DNA of 64,000 nt, taken from assembly GCA_033782935.1 (NCBI GenBank), contig JAWQEG010001559.1:2989501-3053500 (forward strand). The letters are read 5' to 3'. The translations under genes and the position numbers were made by a program. The notes beneath the pieces were generated by a model. The model worked only from the letters and a program-made list of their open reading frames with translations, searched no databases and was not told the DNA's origin. Numbering within the stretch: position 1 is the stretch's first letter; each line of letters starts with the position of its first letter. Shown piece after piece: positions 1-8,539 of the stretch. Origin of the DNA: Petrolisthes cinctipes (taxonomy: Eukaryota; Arthropoda; Malacostraca; Decapoda; Porcellanidae).

Positions 1-963
1 AATATCTTCCATACCCTTATTCCTCACGCCTTTCCTAGGGTTCCCACCGCGCAGCCTCCGGCTGTTGCTCCGGAGCCCGCTCCTTCTCTCACCCTTGCCC
101 CTCCTCCTGCTTCTGCTCCCGTCGGGGGCGCGAGTCCTCCCGGGGATATGGGAGTCATTCCCGTTCCTCCTTTATCTCCGGGACTCGAATCTCCGTCGGG
201 GGACGTGGCTGAGGAGTTGGTTACCTCCGCACCTCCGTCCCCGTCTCCCCCTCCTGTGGGCGACGGGTACCTTCCCTACTCTTGGGCTCTCCTTCCTCCT
301 TCCTGGACCCACTCTTCGGAGGATGGCAGACTGGTGGCTTGGTCCCCGGACACGGCTCAACCAGACATGTGGACCCGGAGGGATGATGTCCTGGTGAAGT
401 GGGGGGCTGATGAGAAGGGCGACGCTATTCCCTTCTACAAGGTCCGTCCCATCTCAGCTCCTGTACCCACTTCATCGAGAGTATCCTCTGCGGCTACCCT
501 GGACGCGATGGGTTTTCTGGTGGAGTACAGCCAGTTGCAGTTGTCCGAGGCGTGGAGGATTGACCGCTCCCATGGGAACACGGCAGTCCTCCTTTCCCCG
601 GACGCGTACTTCCCGGGGGATAAGGGCGAAGGGGACCTGGACATTCCAGCCCTTCTCTTTAAGTCCCTGGACCACCAGAAGCACAGCGCGGCCAGGAAAC
701 CCCCTCCTCCGTCTTTCCCCGTCGTCCTCCCTCATTCCCGTGCCCCGCCGGGTTTAAGGGAATGCCTGTGGAAGACGGAGAAGGAGCCTCCGGTCCCCTA
801 TCAGCTAAAGGAGCCCGACGGTAAGTTGCGGCAGGCAGAGTCTGCGGCCAGATTGGAGTTGGCCCACACCATCTCCACGGGGGTGGCCGCTGCTCTGATC
901 AGGGACTGCCTCAGCACCCTCACCAACACTTACCACGAGATGTCGGGTCTACAGCTAGCGTGA
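1..963 (+). CDS. DIRS Gag-like protein, exon 1 (5'-partial)
   Basis: The frame is open from base 1 with no stop until TGA at 961-963, so the start codon is outside the window; the first ATG inside is at 148. The N-terminal 130 or so visible residues are rich in Pro, Ala and Ser, as in many retrotransposon Gag proteins. From about 481 to 960 the protein is less biased and probably folded. The terminal TGA lies inside a strong 5' splice site (GTGAGTACC at 960-968). Splicing there removes the stop and joins 959 to 1080 in frame. Unspliced RNA would make Gag alone. Identity as DIRS Gag rests on position ahead of the RT, since I recognise no specific motif. Confidence 0.65.
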   Translation, partial: NIFHTLIPHAFPRVPTAQPPAVAPEPAPSLTLAPPPASAPVGGASPPGDMGVIPVPPLSPGLESPSGDVAEELVTSAPPSPSPPPVGDGYLPYSWALLPPSWTHSSEDGRLVAWSPDTAQPDMWTRRDDVLVKWGADEKGDAIPFYKVRPISAPVPTSSRVSSAATLDAMGFLVEYSQLQLSEAWRIDRSHGNTAVLLSPDAYFPGDKGEGDLDIPALLFKSLDHQKHSAARKPPPPSFPVVLPHSRAPPGLRECLWKTEKEPPVPYQLKEPDGKLRQAESAARLELAHTISTGVAAALIRDCLSTLTNTYHEMSGLQLA

Positions 964-1079
964 GTACCTTTACTTCTAGTGTTGTGTTACTTGAGGGATA
1001 CGGGGTAGAGGGTCTCTCTGTTACTCCCGGGTCCTTATCCCCGGGTTCGCTCGGTTTTTTCCTTGTTTACCCCTTACAG
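960..1079 (+). other. predicted spliceosomal intron 1 of the DIRS element
   Basis: The donor is GTGAGTACC at 960 and the acceptor is a pyrimidine-rich run ending in TTACAG at 1079, giving a 120-nt intron. Removal joins GC (958-959) to T (1080) to make an Ala codon and keeps the frame open into the next exon. It also deletes the Gag stop codon at 961-963. Confidence 0.65.
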
Positions 1080-1250
1080 TGACACCCTCTCTTCCATGGC
1101 CACCGTCATGGAGAGAGTCGCGGCAATGACGACCCACAACATGCGGGAGGAGGCGAAGATCTTCGCCGAGGCGAGACTGGCAGCCCGCCAGGCGGCTGCG
1201 AAATCTGCGCCGGAGATGGCACAGACGCGATTTTCTCCTCTCTCCCAGCG
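1080..1250 (+). CDS. DIRS Gag-Pol exon 2
   Basis: This is a 57-codon open stretch, rich in Ala, Met, Arg and Glu and probably helical, that continues the Gag frame after removal of intron 1. It ends at a second donor, GTAATT at 1251. As with the first intron, the unspliced stop codon (TAA, 1252-1254) sits inside the donor. Without splicing the frame is closed on both sides, which supports it being an exon rather than an independent gene. No known domain is visible. Confidence 0.6.
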
Positions 1251-1391
1251 GTAATTAACTTACCAAAACCTTCTACCTCCAAGTAAGTACCTCTCGTTAA
1301 TCCATTTACCTGAGTTATTTTTCACTGGAGGTGAAACTGAAGGAAAATTCGGTCCTCCCCCTTTTTTCCTAATCAATATGTTTGTCCGTAG
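1251..1391 (+). other. predicted spliceosomal intron 2 of the DIRS element
   Basis: The donor is GTAATTAAC at 1251. The acceptor TAG at 1389-1391 follows a long T/C tract (about 1357-1368) and a CTAAT branch-like sequence. The 141-nt intron is phase 2: CG at 1249-1250 joins G at 1392 to form an Arg codon, and the frame stays open. Confidence 0.6.
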
Positions 1392-1722
1392 GCCACGTGC
1401 CCCACAGCCATCCAGACCGGCCTACCAGCCCCGAAGGCCCTCCCAGCCTTCCAGACTACCGAGGCCTTCTTACCCCACTCCCCCGAAAGCGCACAACAGG
1501 TTTTTCCCAGAGGGGCCAGCAGCCGTTTCGGGGGAGAGGGCAGGGCTCCAAGCCCTTCCAAAAAACCTAAGTCCTCCTTCACCCACCCCTCCCAGAAGGA
1601 CCGCTCCACTTGAGGGTCCCACTCTGGGCTGCCTCGCAGGGTGGTCAGCAGCCTGGCCCTCCCACGGCTGGGCAGCAAGGGTAGTTCGACAGGGCCTGTC
1701 CTGGCCCTGGATAACTGTTCCG
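1392..1722 (+). CDS. DIRS Gag-Pol exon 3 (basic/proline linker and RT N-terminal extension)
   Basis: The exon opens with a Pro/Arg-rich linker. Its last 35 residues have the spacing of the conserved block found just before the RT in DIRS proteins: a Trp-Ser-Ala-Ala-Trp segment, then Val-Val-Arg-Gln-Gly-Leu and Ile-Thr-Val-Pro. In genomic DNA the frame closes at TAA 1741-1743. The donor GTGAGTAAC at 1723 joins it exactly in frame to 1947. I infer that it is part of the pol protein. Confidence 0.6.
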
Positions 1723-1946
1723 GTGAGTAACTGTGGTGGTTAACTTTCCTAGTCTGACATTTCTGATATATGACATATTCCTACTCCTGTCCTTGGGTTC
1801 CCGTTAGGTCAAAATCAGAGTTTCCCTTTGAGGTCAAAATCTCTGCCTCTGCCCATCATTCTACCCTCCAACCATCCCCGGGTCCCTCGGGTCCCGGGGC
1901 TAGGATTAACTGTACTCTCACTGACACCTGTCTTTTCCCGTTATAG
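1723..1946 (+). other. predicted spliceosomal intron 3 of the DIRS element
   Basis: The donor is GTGAGTAAC at 1723. The acceptor is TTATAG at 1941-1946, preceded by CTGAC/CTCAC branch-like sequences and a T/C run. The 224-nt intron is phase 0 and joins exon 3 to the RT exon without a frame change. Confidence 0.65.
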
Positions 1947-3701
1947 CCACTACGTCTACCTCCTGCCTCAACCAAAGAGTCACTTTCGGTCGCCCCGCAT
2001 GTGTTAGAAATGCGGGAAAAAGGGGTAGTGGAGCGGGCGACGGGGAGGGTCTTTCTTTCTCGTTTATTCACGGTCCCCAAAAAGGACCAGGGAAAAACGA
2101 GATTGGTGATGGATCTGAGCAAACTAAACAAATTTGTGAAAACCTTACGTTTCAAGATGGTTTCGGTTGCTCAGGTCCGCACAGTTCTAAGGAAGGGAGA
2201 CTGGTTAGCATCCCTGGATCTCAAGGATGCGTACTGGCACGTCCCGATTTACCCCAGGTTTCGCCGTTTTTTGGCCTTCCAGGTGGGGACCAAGACGTTC
2301 CAGTTTACCAGGCTCCCTTTCGGTCTTTCTTTAGCTCCTCGAGTCTTCACAAAGCTCGTGAGGGTGGTGGCATCCCGTCTGGCAGAGGCGGGTGTCCCCA
2401 CCCTCATGTACCTGGATGATTGGTTGCTTCACGCCCCTTCCAAGGAGCAGGTCGCAAACAACGTCAGGGTAGCGAGGGGAGTGCTAGAGGAAATGGGGTT
2501 CCTGTTGAACATCCCCAAGTCCTCTCTCACTCCCACTCACAAACTGTGTTGGCTGGGAATAGAGTGGGACTCTCTTTCGGCCACCCTCTCTCTCGCTCCA
2601 GACAACGCCCGCCGGACCCTCCGCCACGTCCGCCAGGCGCATTTTTCCCGTACTTTCTCTCGCCGCCAGTGGGAATCATTCGCAGCCCCTGCAATGCCCC
2701 TGGGACGACTGAAACACAGGAGGCTGACGCGGGAGGTAAACCTCCACCTTTCCCCCGCACACAGGGACCTTCCCAGGCAAGTGTCCCCCTCTCTCCACCG
2801 TCTCCTTCGCCCCTGGCTACGTCCCGGTGCCCTGCGTCAGCGGGTCCCCTGGGTGTTCCCTCCCCCGGGGATCACGGTGGCGACAGATGCATCGGACGTA
2901 GGCTGGGGGTACCAATCTTGCCTGGGACATCAGCGGTGCGGGGGATGGAAGGAAGGGGAGAGGCTACTACACATCAACGCCCGGGAGTTGATGGTAGCGA
3001 GGGAGTGGCTCAACAGACACGCACAGTTTGCCAGGTTAGGCGTCCGCTTCGATATGGACAATGTTGCGGCCGTGCAGTGCCTGCAGAAACAGGGCACCGC
3101 ACGGTCGGAAATTCTCCTGTCTCTGTCAGAACAGATTTTTGCGATAGCGGCCAAGAGGTGCATTCACCTCTCGGCCCGCTATGTACCAGGGCAGGAGAAC
3201 GATTGGGCGGACGCCCTATCCAGGTTCAAGGGGACGTCAGTCGAGTGGCAACTGCGTCCCCTTGTGTTCGAGTCTCTCTGCCTTCGCTACGGGACACCGG
3301 AGGTGGACCTGTTCGCCTCCCCATCCACGGCCCTACTTCCTCTGTTCCTAACATTCTCTTCCAGAACAGAGGCGGGAGGCCCGGACGCCTTCACAGAGGA
3401 CTGGAACAGGTGGGGGTATCTCTACCTCTTCCCACCCCCAGCTACGTCAGTCCTCCTGAAGGCGATCCTCAAGCTGCGCACATTCAGGGGGAGGGTACTC
3501 CTCATAGCCCCCCTCTGGCCAGCGCAGCCGTGGTTCGGAGAACTGTCCCGGTGGTGCCCTCATCCTCTTCAATTGGGATCGGCGTGCCTCTCTAGCACCC
3601 TGTCTGCACCACTCCAAGCGTCACTGAAACTACACGCTTGGAGTTTCTACGGGGAGTCCTCAGCAAAAGGTTCACTAAGGAGACAGTGGACAAGATGTTG
3701 A
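1947..3701 (+). CDS. DIRS reverse transcriptase, RNase H and methyltransferase-like domain
   Basis: This multidomain enzyme copies the element's RNA. From the exon start: a Pro-rich lead-in, then the RT (motif A with Ser-Leu-Asp-Leu-Lys-Asp-Ala-Tyr near 2211-2234, Leu-Pro-Phe-Gly, and catalytic YLDD at 2409-2420). RNase H follows (Asp in Ala-Thr-Asp-Ala-Ser near 2880; Glu in Asn-Ala-Arg-Glu-Leu near 2980; Asp in Met-Asp-Asn near 3055; Trp-Ala-Asp-Ala-Leu-Ser near 3208). The C-terminal part starts with a Val-Asp-Leu-Phe-Ala-Ser block and has a Phe-Pro-Pro-Pro where phage Dam-like methylases have a DPPY-type motif, so methylase activity is doubtful. The first ATG is at 2001, but the upstream codons back to 1947 are conserved-looking and best read as spliced exon. 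No stop or frameshift is seen. Confidence 0.85.
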   Translation, partial: PLRLPPASTKESLSVAPHVLEMREKGVVERATGRVFLSRLFTVPKKDQGKTRLVMDLSKLNKFVKTLRFKMVSVAQVRTVLRKGDWLASLDLKDAYWHVPIYPRFRRFLAFQVGTKTFQFTRLPFGLSLAPRVFTKLVRVVASRLAEAGVPTLMYLDDWLLHAPSKEQVANNVRVARGVLEEMGFLLNIPKSSLTPTHKLCWLGIEWDSLSATLSLAPDNARRTLRHVRQAHFSRTFSRRQWESFAAPAMPLGRLKHRRLTREVNLHLSPAHRDLPRQVSPSLHRLLRPWLRPGALRQRVPWVFPPPGITVATDASDVGWGYQSCLGHQRCGGWKEGERLLHINARELMVAREWLNRHAQFARLGVRFDMDNVAAVQCLQKQGTARSEILLSLSEQIFAIAAKRCIHLSARYVPGQENDWADALSRFKGTSVEWQLRPLVFESLCLRYGTPEVDLFASPSTALLPLFLTFSSRTEAGGPDAFTEDWNRWGYLYLFPPPATSVLLKAILKLRTFRGRVLLIAPLWPAQPWFGELSRWCPHPLQLGSACLSSTLSAPLQASLKLHAWSFYGESSAKGSLRRQWTRC

Positions 3702-4681
3702 GGGCTCATTGTCAGTCGTCGGTGCGACAGTACGAATCGTGCTGGAAAAGATTCCAGGACTTCTTGCGAAGACACCCCTCCATGGTCATCTCGGAGGACA
3801 CGGTCCTGGAATTCCTCACGTGGCTCGCCGATTCCACCAACAGGGCCCCGGCGACGGTGCTTGCACATCACGCAACCCTGTCTGATCCCCTCCTCCTGGG
3901 TTTTAACATTAAGGTTTTGGAGAGGCCTCTCTCTCTCCTGAGGATGGGGATTCGGGCGGGGACCGCACCTCACCGGGCCCAGACTCCCTCCTGGTCCCTT
4001 CACCGCGTCCTTTCCTACCTGACCTTCGAGGGGGTCCCTCTGGAGGTTTGTCACCTCCTCCAGAAAGCTCTCTTCCTGCTTGCCTTAGCTACAGGGTACA
4101 GGGCATCTCAGTTGGCAGCCCTGACCCGTCACACAGCTTTTTCTTCCGTATGCCCTAACCTTACTTCCTTAACTATCTCCCCCTCTCCTGCTTTTCTAGC
4201 TAAGAACGAGCAGGCTGACAACAGGATTGGCCCTCTTGCAGTACCCTCGTTCCTGAGGGATGGAAGTTTCCACCCCCTCTGCCCAATCCACGCTTTTACA
4301 GCTTACGTGGAGGCGACGAGAGGGGCTTCTCCGGACTACCTCTTCTACAACTCTAGGTCCGGTAACCCTCTCTTCCCTAGGTCAATCGCTCGCCTTCTCT
4401 GCCGAGTGATAGAGAACGGGGATCCCGGACACGCCCCGAGGGCTCACAGCGTTAGGGGCGTGGCCGCCTCCCTCGCCTTCCTCAGGACTCACTCGGTGGA
4501 GAGGGTTAGGGATTAGGGGGGTTGGACTTCCACTTCCTCCTTCAGGACGAGGTATCTGTTCCACTCGCTCTCCCCTACCCCCTGTGTGGCTATGGGTACT
4601 CCACCCTCCATTCCCCAGGTTCCCCGCGGGAGACACATGAGGGGGAGGGGCCGCCCAAAGAGAAAAGGTCAGGCGACTTAA
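3638..4681 (+). pseudogene. DIRS tyrosine recombinase, interrupted by one TAG before the nucleophile
   Basis: The frame overlaps the RT end by 64 bases, a usual DIRS arrangement. The N-terminal half resembles the SAM-like core-binding domain (Arg-Gln-Tyr-Glu-Ser-Cys-Trp followed by a helical block). The catalytic half has the first Arg in Ala-Thr-Gly-Tyr-Arg-Ala-Ser near 4090 and the His-x-x-Arg box (His-Ser-Val-Arg) near 4446. TAG at 4514-4516 stops the frame. The same frame then continues Gly-Gly-Trp-Thr-Ser and reaches Arg-Thr-Arg-Tyr-Leu near 4547, the expected nucleophile tyrosine, and ends at TAA 4679-4681 after a basic tail. The enzyme would cut, pair and rejoin circular cDNA with the genome. 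This copy should be inactive unless the stop is read through. Confidence 0.8.
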
Positions 4682-5045
4682 GTCCCGTCACTATCACCCC
4701 ATACTTCATCCCCATCATGTACAGCTTCATGCTCATCCCCATGTCTCTCATATGTGTACATATGGTGCAGGTGAAATAAATTATATTGTTACGGAATTCT
4801 TGAGTATTCATTCTCCAAAAAATTACTTTACTATGATGAGTGACAGGATATTTATATATTAAACAAGGATAGCTGCATCCTTGTGTCCTCCTTCATCCCC
4901 TCGGGATCGCATTACCTGAGCCGGGGCCATAGCCCTCGCTCAGAGGACTTTAATAAAAAGGGGGGGGGGGGTTCAGGGTCACCCCTCCCCCTCCTCTCCT
5001 AGACCCGACCCCTCGAGTCTGCCTATAAAGACTTTTGTTGAGTAA
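4682..5045 (+). other. DIRS 3' non-coding region
   Basis: An AATAAA polyadenylation signal is at 4775-4780. A 12-base G run is near 4961-4972, followed by C-rich sequence. The end of the element is not visible without its left terminus. Confidence 0.4.
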
Positions 5046-5254
5046 CAATTCTGGTCTATAACAGAATGGTCTACGGGTTATATGTGATAAGCTACTACAC
5101 TCCCACCACGGCTACTCCCCTAGCCAGTGTTGGAAGTTGCTTTAGCTTCAACCTCACCCTGCTCGGTTATCTTTCTGACTCTCCGCTCTCTCGACCGCTC
5201 TTAACTAGCACGTGATTGCCTCCACCTCACCTCCCACCTACCGCATCGCATGCA

Positions 5255-5671
5255 TAGCAATCCAGCTGTGCTGGTTTCACTATACTTATAATAGTGCATT
5301 TGTCGCGGCTTCTAGCCGCTTAAATTGTATTTATTGGTTGTGAAACCAGCACAGCTTTGACTGACCCACCCACCTCCCGATGCGGCAGGCATTCACTTTC
5401 TTTCTCATTGGAGTGACCGATTGCCTTCGAGCGCAGAGCGGGCTTAATACCTCATCACGCCACCAGGTGGCTCCACTATCAGTACAGTGCCAGATTTGAA
5501 TTTTTATTTACTTCTGATGATCGTCACGGAATAGACCCTTCCAACCCAGTTTATGCCTATATGGGGCCTGGGCTGGAGAAGGGGCGTATTCTATAGCAAT
5601 CCAGCTGTGCTGGTTTCACAACCAATAAATACAATTTAAGCGGCTAGAAGCTGCGACAACTGCACTAATAT
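5255..5671. repeat. foldback repeat with 60-70 bp inverted arms
   Basis: A sequence starting TAGCAATCCAGCTGTGCTGG occurs at 5255 and 5594. The right arm (5594-5671) contains AACCAATAAATACAATTTAAG and the block GCGGCTAGAAGC. The reverse complement of these occupies 5289-5356 in the left arm. The left arm also ends in an inverted copy of its own start (GTGAAACCAGCACAGCT). This is a palindromic MITE or foldback element, with about 240 bp of unrelated sequence between the arms. Confidence 0.75.
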
Positions 5672-6724
5672 TACATAATTGGGGTAAAGCGGGATTCGCG
5701 TAGGCTATGCGGATGCGCGTAGGTAACAGAAGAGGACCAGAGGAGAGTCCGTAAAATGAAGGTTCAACAAAGAAAGGGAGTTTAGCACTTGATAGTGTAA
5801 ACAGATGTCACTGACAAAAGGTCAGAAGGTGGGCAGTAAAACAGATGTAACCAGAAACAGACTCCACCAAGGTAACATAATTTGGTGGCAAATTAAATAG
5901 AGAGGAAGTATTTAGAGTCTATATTTCATGCCGTTTAAGATAAGTAGGAATCCTATTTAACATGTTTCAAGTGTAAATGCTCATTGTTGTGCATAGAAGC
6001 ATCGAGTTATGTGAACTCAAGCAGTAGGGTTACATAGAAGTAAACAGAAAGGTAACAAGGTAACGAGTACTAGCATGTAACAAGCAAACTCTTGTGAGAT
6101 GTACGACTTTGCCAGCCGTATGATGTTGTCCTTGACTCATACCTCTCAGTCAGTCAGTATGGCACAGTTGCACAGTCTGGTTCAAGAATTAAGTAGTAAC
6201 GCAGTAAGAATAACCGATGTTCCTCGAATAATCTCTCATACAATGTATCTATTACAATGAAGGAGGAATGGGTAGTAGGTTATTCAATTATATGGAGTAT
6301 ATGAAGTACAAGTACAAGGCAGTAATGCAGTCAATAAACAAGGTAGGTAGGACGTACAGTCAAATACAGTTACAATGTGTGTGTGAAGGAAGCTTATGGT
6401 GTAATACATAACAGTGTGTGATGGACTAGTGAGTACATGGAATTTTGACCAAAGAAGGGGTGAAGGTGTATACAGAGGTCAAAGGGTTATACAGAATCAA
6501 AGATAAACTTGTATTACAGTCAGTTCCAGGGACGGAATGGAAGATTAACAGTTTACACAATTTATACAGTTGTAAAGTCCTGTGTTAAACTAAAACACTA
6601 ACATACAGATGCATGGGAGTACATAGGGACCGTAACTGTCTTGTAACAGGTTGACGACAGCTAACGGAATGTTCTGTTCCACCCAAGTACCATTGTTTTT
6701 AAAGGTTGACTAGCATGGTCATAC
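5672..6724. other. non-coding stretch, no recognisable feature
   Basis: AT-rich sequence with many short GTAACA/ACAGT words, no long ORF and no clear repeat structure. Confidence 0.4.
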
Positions 6725-6979
6725 CGGGGTTGTCAAATTCATTTACCCCAGCGGGCCACATTTAATTAGGGTATACAGTACGCGGGACAGATTATTATAA
6801 ACAGATCGATACCACTTATTAAGGAAGTAATATAATAATAATAATGGATTAATTAAAATAATAATAAGAAAGAACGGTAAATTTTATCTACAATTGTGTT
6901 TACTTGTAAAGTCATATACATAAGGCAGGCCGACTGTCTGGAGCAGAAAATATACCACGGGCCGCGTGTTACACCCCTG
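6725..6979. mobile_element. hAT-like MITE
   Basis: The left end reads CGGGGTTGTCAAATTCATTT and the right end reads GGGCCGCGTGTTACACCCCTG. These degenerate terminal inverted repeats belong to the widespread GGGGTGTCAAAC type of non-autonomous hAT element. Subterminal GCGGGCC/GGGCCGC blocks are also inverted. No clean 8-bp target duplication remains, so the copy is old. Confidence 0.55.
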
Positions 6980-7636
6980 GTCTATGCAGTTAATGTTACG
7001 TAACTCCGGTTACAAGGGGAGGCTGCAGCCAATGATAAACAGTCCAGTCACATGAATAGAATTGAGGAGTACTCAATTTCGGAGATACAGGAATCTCGGG
7101 CAATACTTAATCAACCTTTCTTCCTTCACGTCACTCATGTGTACCAAGTCAATGCATGGAGTTGTGGTTTTCGATGGATTGATATATATATGATATATTG
7201 GGGAATGTATTGTTCGATGGGGAATGGGTGTTGGTACAGTGAGAGGACCAGCACGCATAAAGTATGTACACAGCAGGTCATATCGCTAGTGAAGGTGATC
7301 ATGGAGATTACTCGAGTGAAGTACTACGGATTGCCATAATTTGGTAGTAGCTTCCAGTAATATTGAGTACAGTAAGCGGCTTACATTCACGTCAATAATA
7401 TGATCAGTGAAACTTGCACTGGTGGAGATAGTATTGTTGGTCGTCGTGAATTGTGGTTAATTTTTAGGTGTCAGTATTTCTCACAGGAGTTGTAGCCTGA
7501 GTGAGATGACACGTATCAAAAATGATGGCTCATCAGTGAATGAGGACTAAGCACGAGTGCCTCTGAGCATCATTTGGGATTTGTGTGCTCAACTGAAACA
7601 GTACTCTTGGGTGTACTCATATGAATGTCAAACATG
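6980..7636. other. non-coding stretch
   Basis: A 95-codon ORF at 7052-7339 shows no family resemblance and no coding bias. I see nothing else here. Confidence 0.4.
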
Positions 7637-7880
7637 TGGTTAGACATGTTCTGTCTCCTACTTATGCAAAGTCAAAGTCAGTCATAGTTAAAGCTATAGT
7701 TATAGTTACAGTCACAAGTTACAGTACTCCAAGTTGCCGAAGGAATAATACAAGTTTAAAAGTCAGGAGGCATGACAGGTTTCACAAGAAATGTAGATGA
7801 TCAGGATTTAAACGGCTTAGGTAGCACAGTACAGGGTTAGTTAGAACCTTGAAATATTTTGTATCAACATGTGTTATTCT
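7637..7880 (+). repeat. dispersed repeat, second copy at 43497-43735
   Basis: Blocks such as ACTTATGCAAAGTC, AGTCAGGAGGCATGACA and GGCTTAGGTAGCACA recur in the same order at 43497-43735 (there ACTTATGCAAAGTC, AGTCAGGAGACATGACA, TGCTTAGGTAGTACA). The two copies are collinear but diverged by small indels. It lies just upstream of the Gypsy remnant, so it may be non-coding sequence of that family. Confidence 0.6.
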
Positions 7881-8193
7881 ATGTATGTAATTGCCATGTC
7901 AATTTCAAATGTTTATGCAGTTTCAATGTCTTGTGATATATGTTGTTCAACATGAATGATGAATGCTAAGTATTATTGTTGGTGTTGTTGAAGTTTTTCA
8001 AGCTGTCTGACCGAGCAGCCCGAGCTCTTGTCATTTATACTTTATTCTTTACAAGTTTGAATATGTATTTAATATATTTGATGTGTTTACCAATATTCCA
8101 GACAAATGTCCAGATTTTCATGTGAGGAGTTTGTCTTGTGAACAGGAGGTAATATAAGACAGCCAGGGATATATATATATTGAGGAAGGAGAT

Positions 8194-8350
8194 GTAGAAA
8201 TGGTAAAAACGCCAGAGAGATTGGGTAAGCTATCTCTTAAATTCAAGGGTCCCTATATTGTAAACAGAGTACTGGGAAACAAATTAGTAGTTCATGAATA
8301 ACGTAGCAGATACTGATCACAGGGTACATGCAGATTGTATCAAGAAGGTT
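8194..8350 (+). pseudogene. Gypsy integrase C-terminal domain remnant
   Basis: Translation gives Val-Lys-Thr-Pro-Glu-Arg-Leu-Gly-Lys-Leu-Ser, then Phe-Lys-Gly-Pro-Tyr and Val-Leu-Gly-Asn-Lys. This is the typical SH3-like end of a Ty3/Gypsy integrase (L-x-P-K-F-x-G-P-Y/F). After the frame breaks, Asp-His-Arg-Val-His-Ala-Asp and Lys-Lys-Val-Pro follow in another frame, as expected. It lies upstream of RT sequence, which is the wrong order for one element. Confidence 0.65.
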
Positions 8351-8539
8351 CCTAGATAGATGATTCCAGTGGAAATTGGGACAGTATTATAACATGAGAC
8401 AGAATTGCAACTAAAATCGTCGGATTTGAGAAATCAAGTTAAGACTGGGGGAAACTCAAAAGGTAAAGTGGAGTTGTTACAGTTACAGTTGCAGGGGAAT
8501 CATTAGGTAGTACAGACCTAACTTCATATATCATTATAT

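Larger units (their letters stand above)
1..5045 (+). mobile_element. DIRS-type tyrosine-recombinase retrotransposon, 5' end outside the window
   Basis: The order is a proline-rich Gag-like region, then reverse transcriptase, RNase H and a methyltransferase-like domain, then a tyrosine recombinase overlapping the end of the RT frame. This order is diagnostic of DIRS elements, which integrate with a tyrosine recombinase rather than an integrase. The reading frames are almost intact, which suggests a recent insertion. The left terminus lies before base 1. The right terminus is not defined, because DIRS ends are inverted or split repeats that need the left end for comparison; 5045 is an estimate from where the element-like GC-rich sequence stops. 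One nonsense codon in the recombinase is the only clear lesion. Confidence 0.85.

Noticed and set aside
1373..1743. Independent ORFs at 1373-1678 (minus) and 1378-1743 as separate genes
   Set aside because: The plus frame joins the RT exon through good splice sites; the minus frame is its shadow in GC-rich sequence.
2420..3595. 391-codon ORF overlapping the DIRS RT
   Set aside because: It lies in another frame under a well-conserved RT/RNase H and has only low-complexity Pro/Arg/Ser content.
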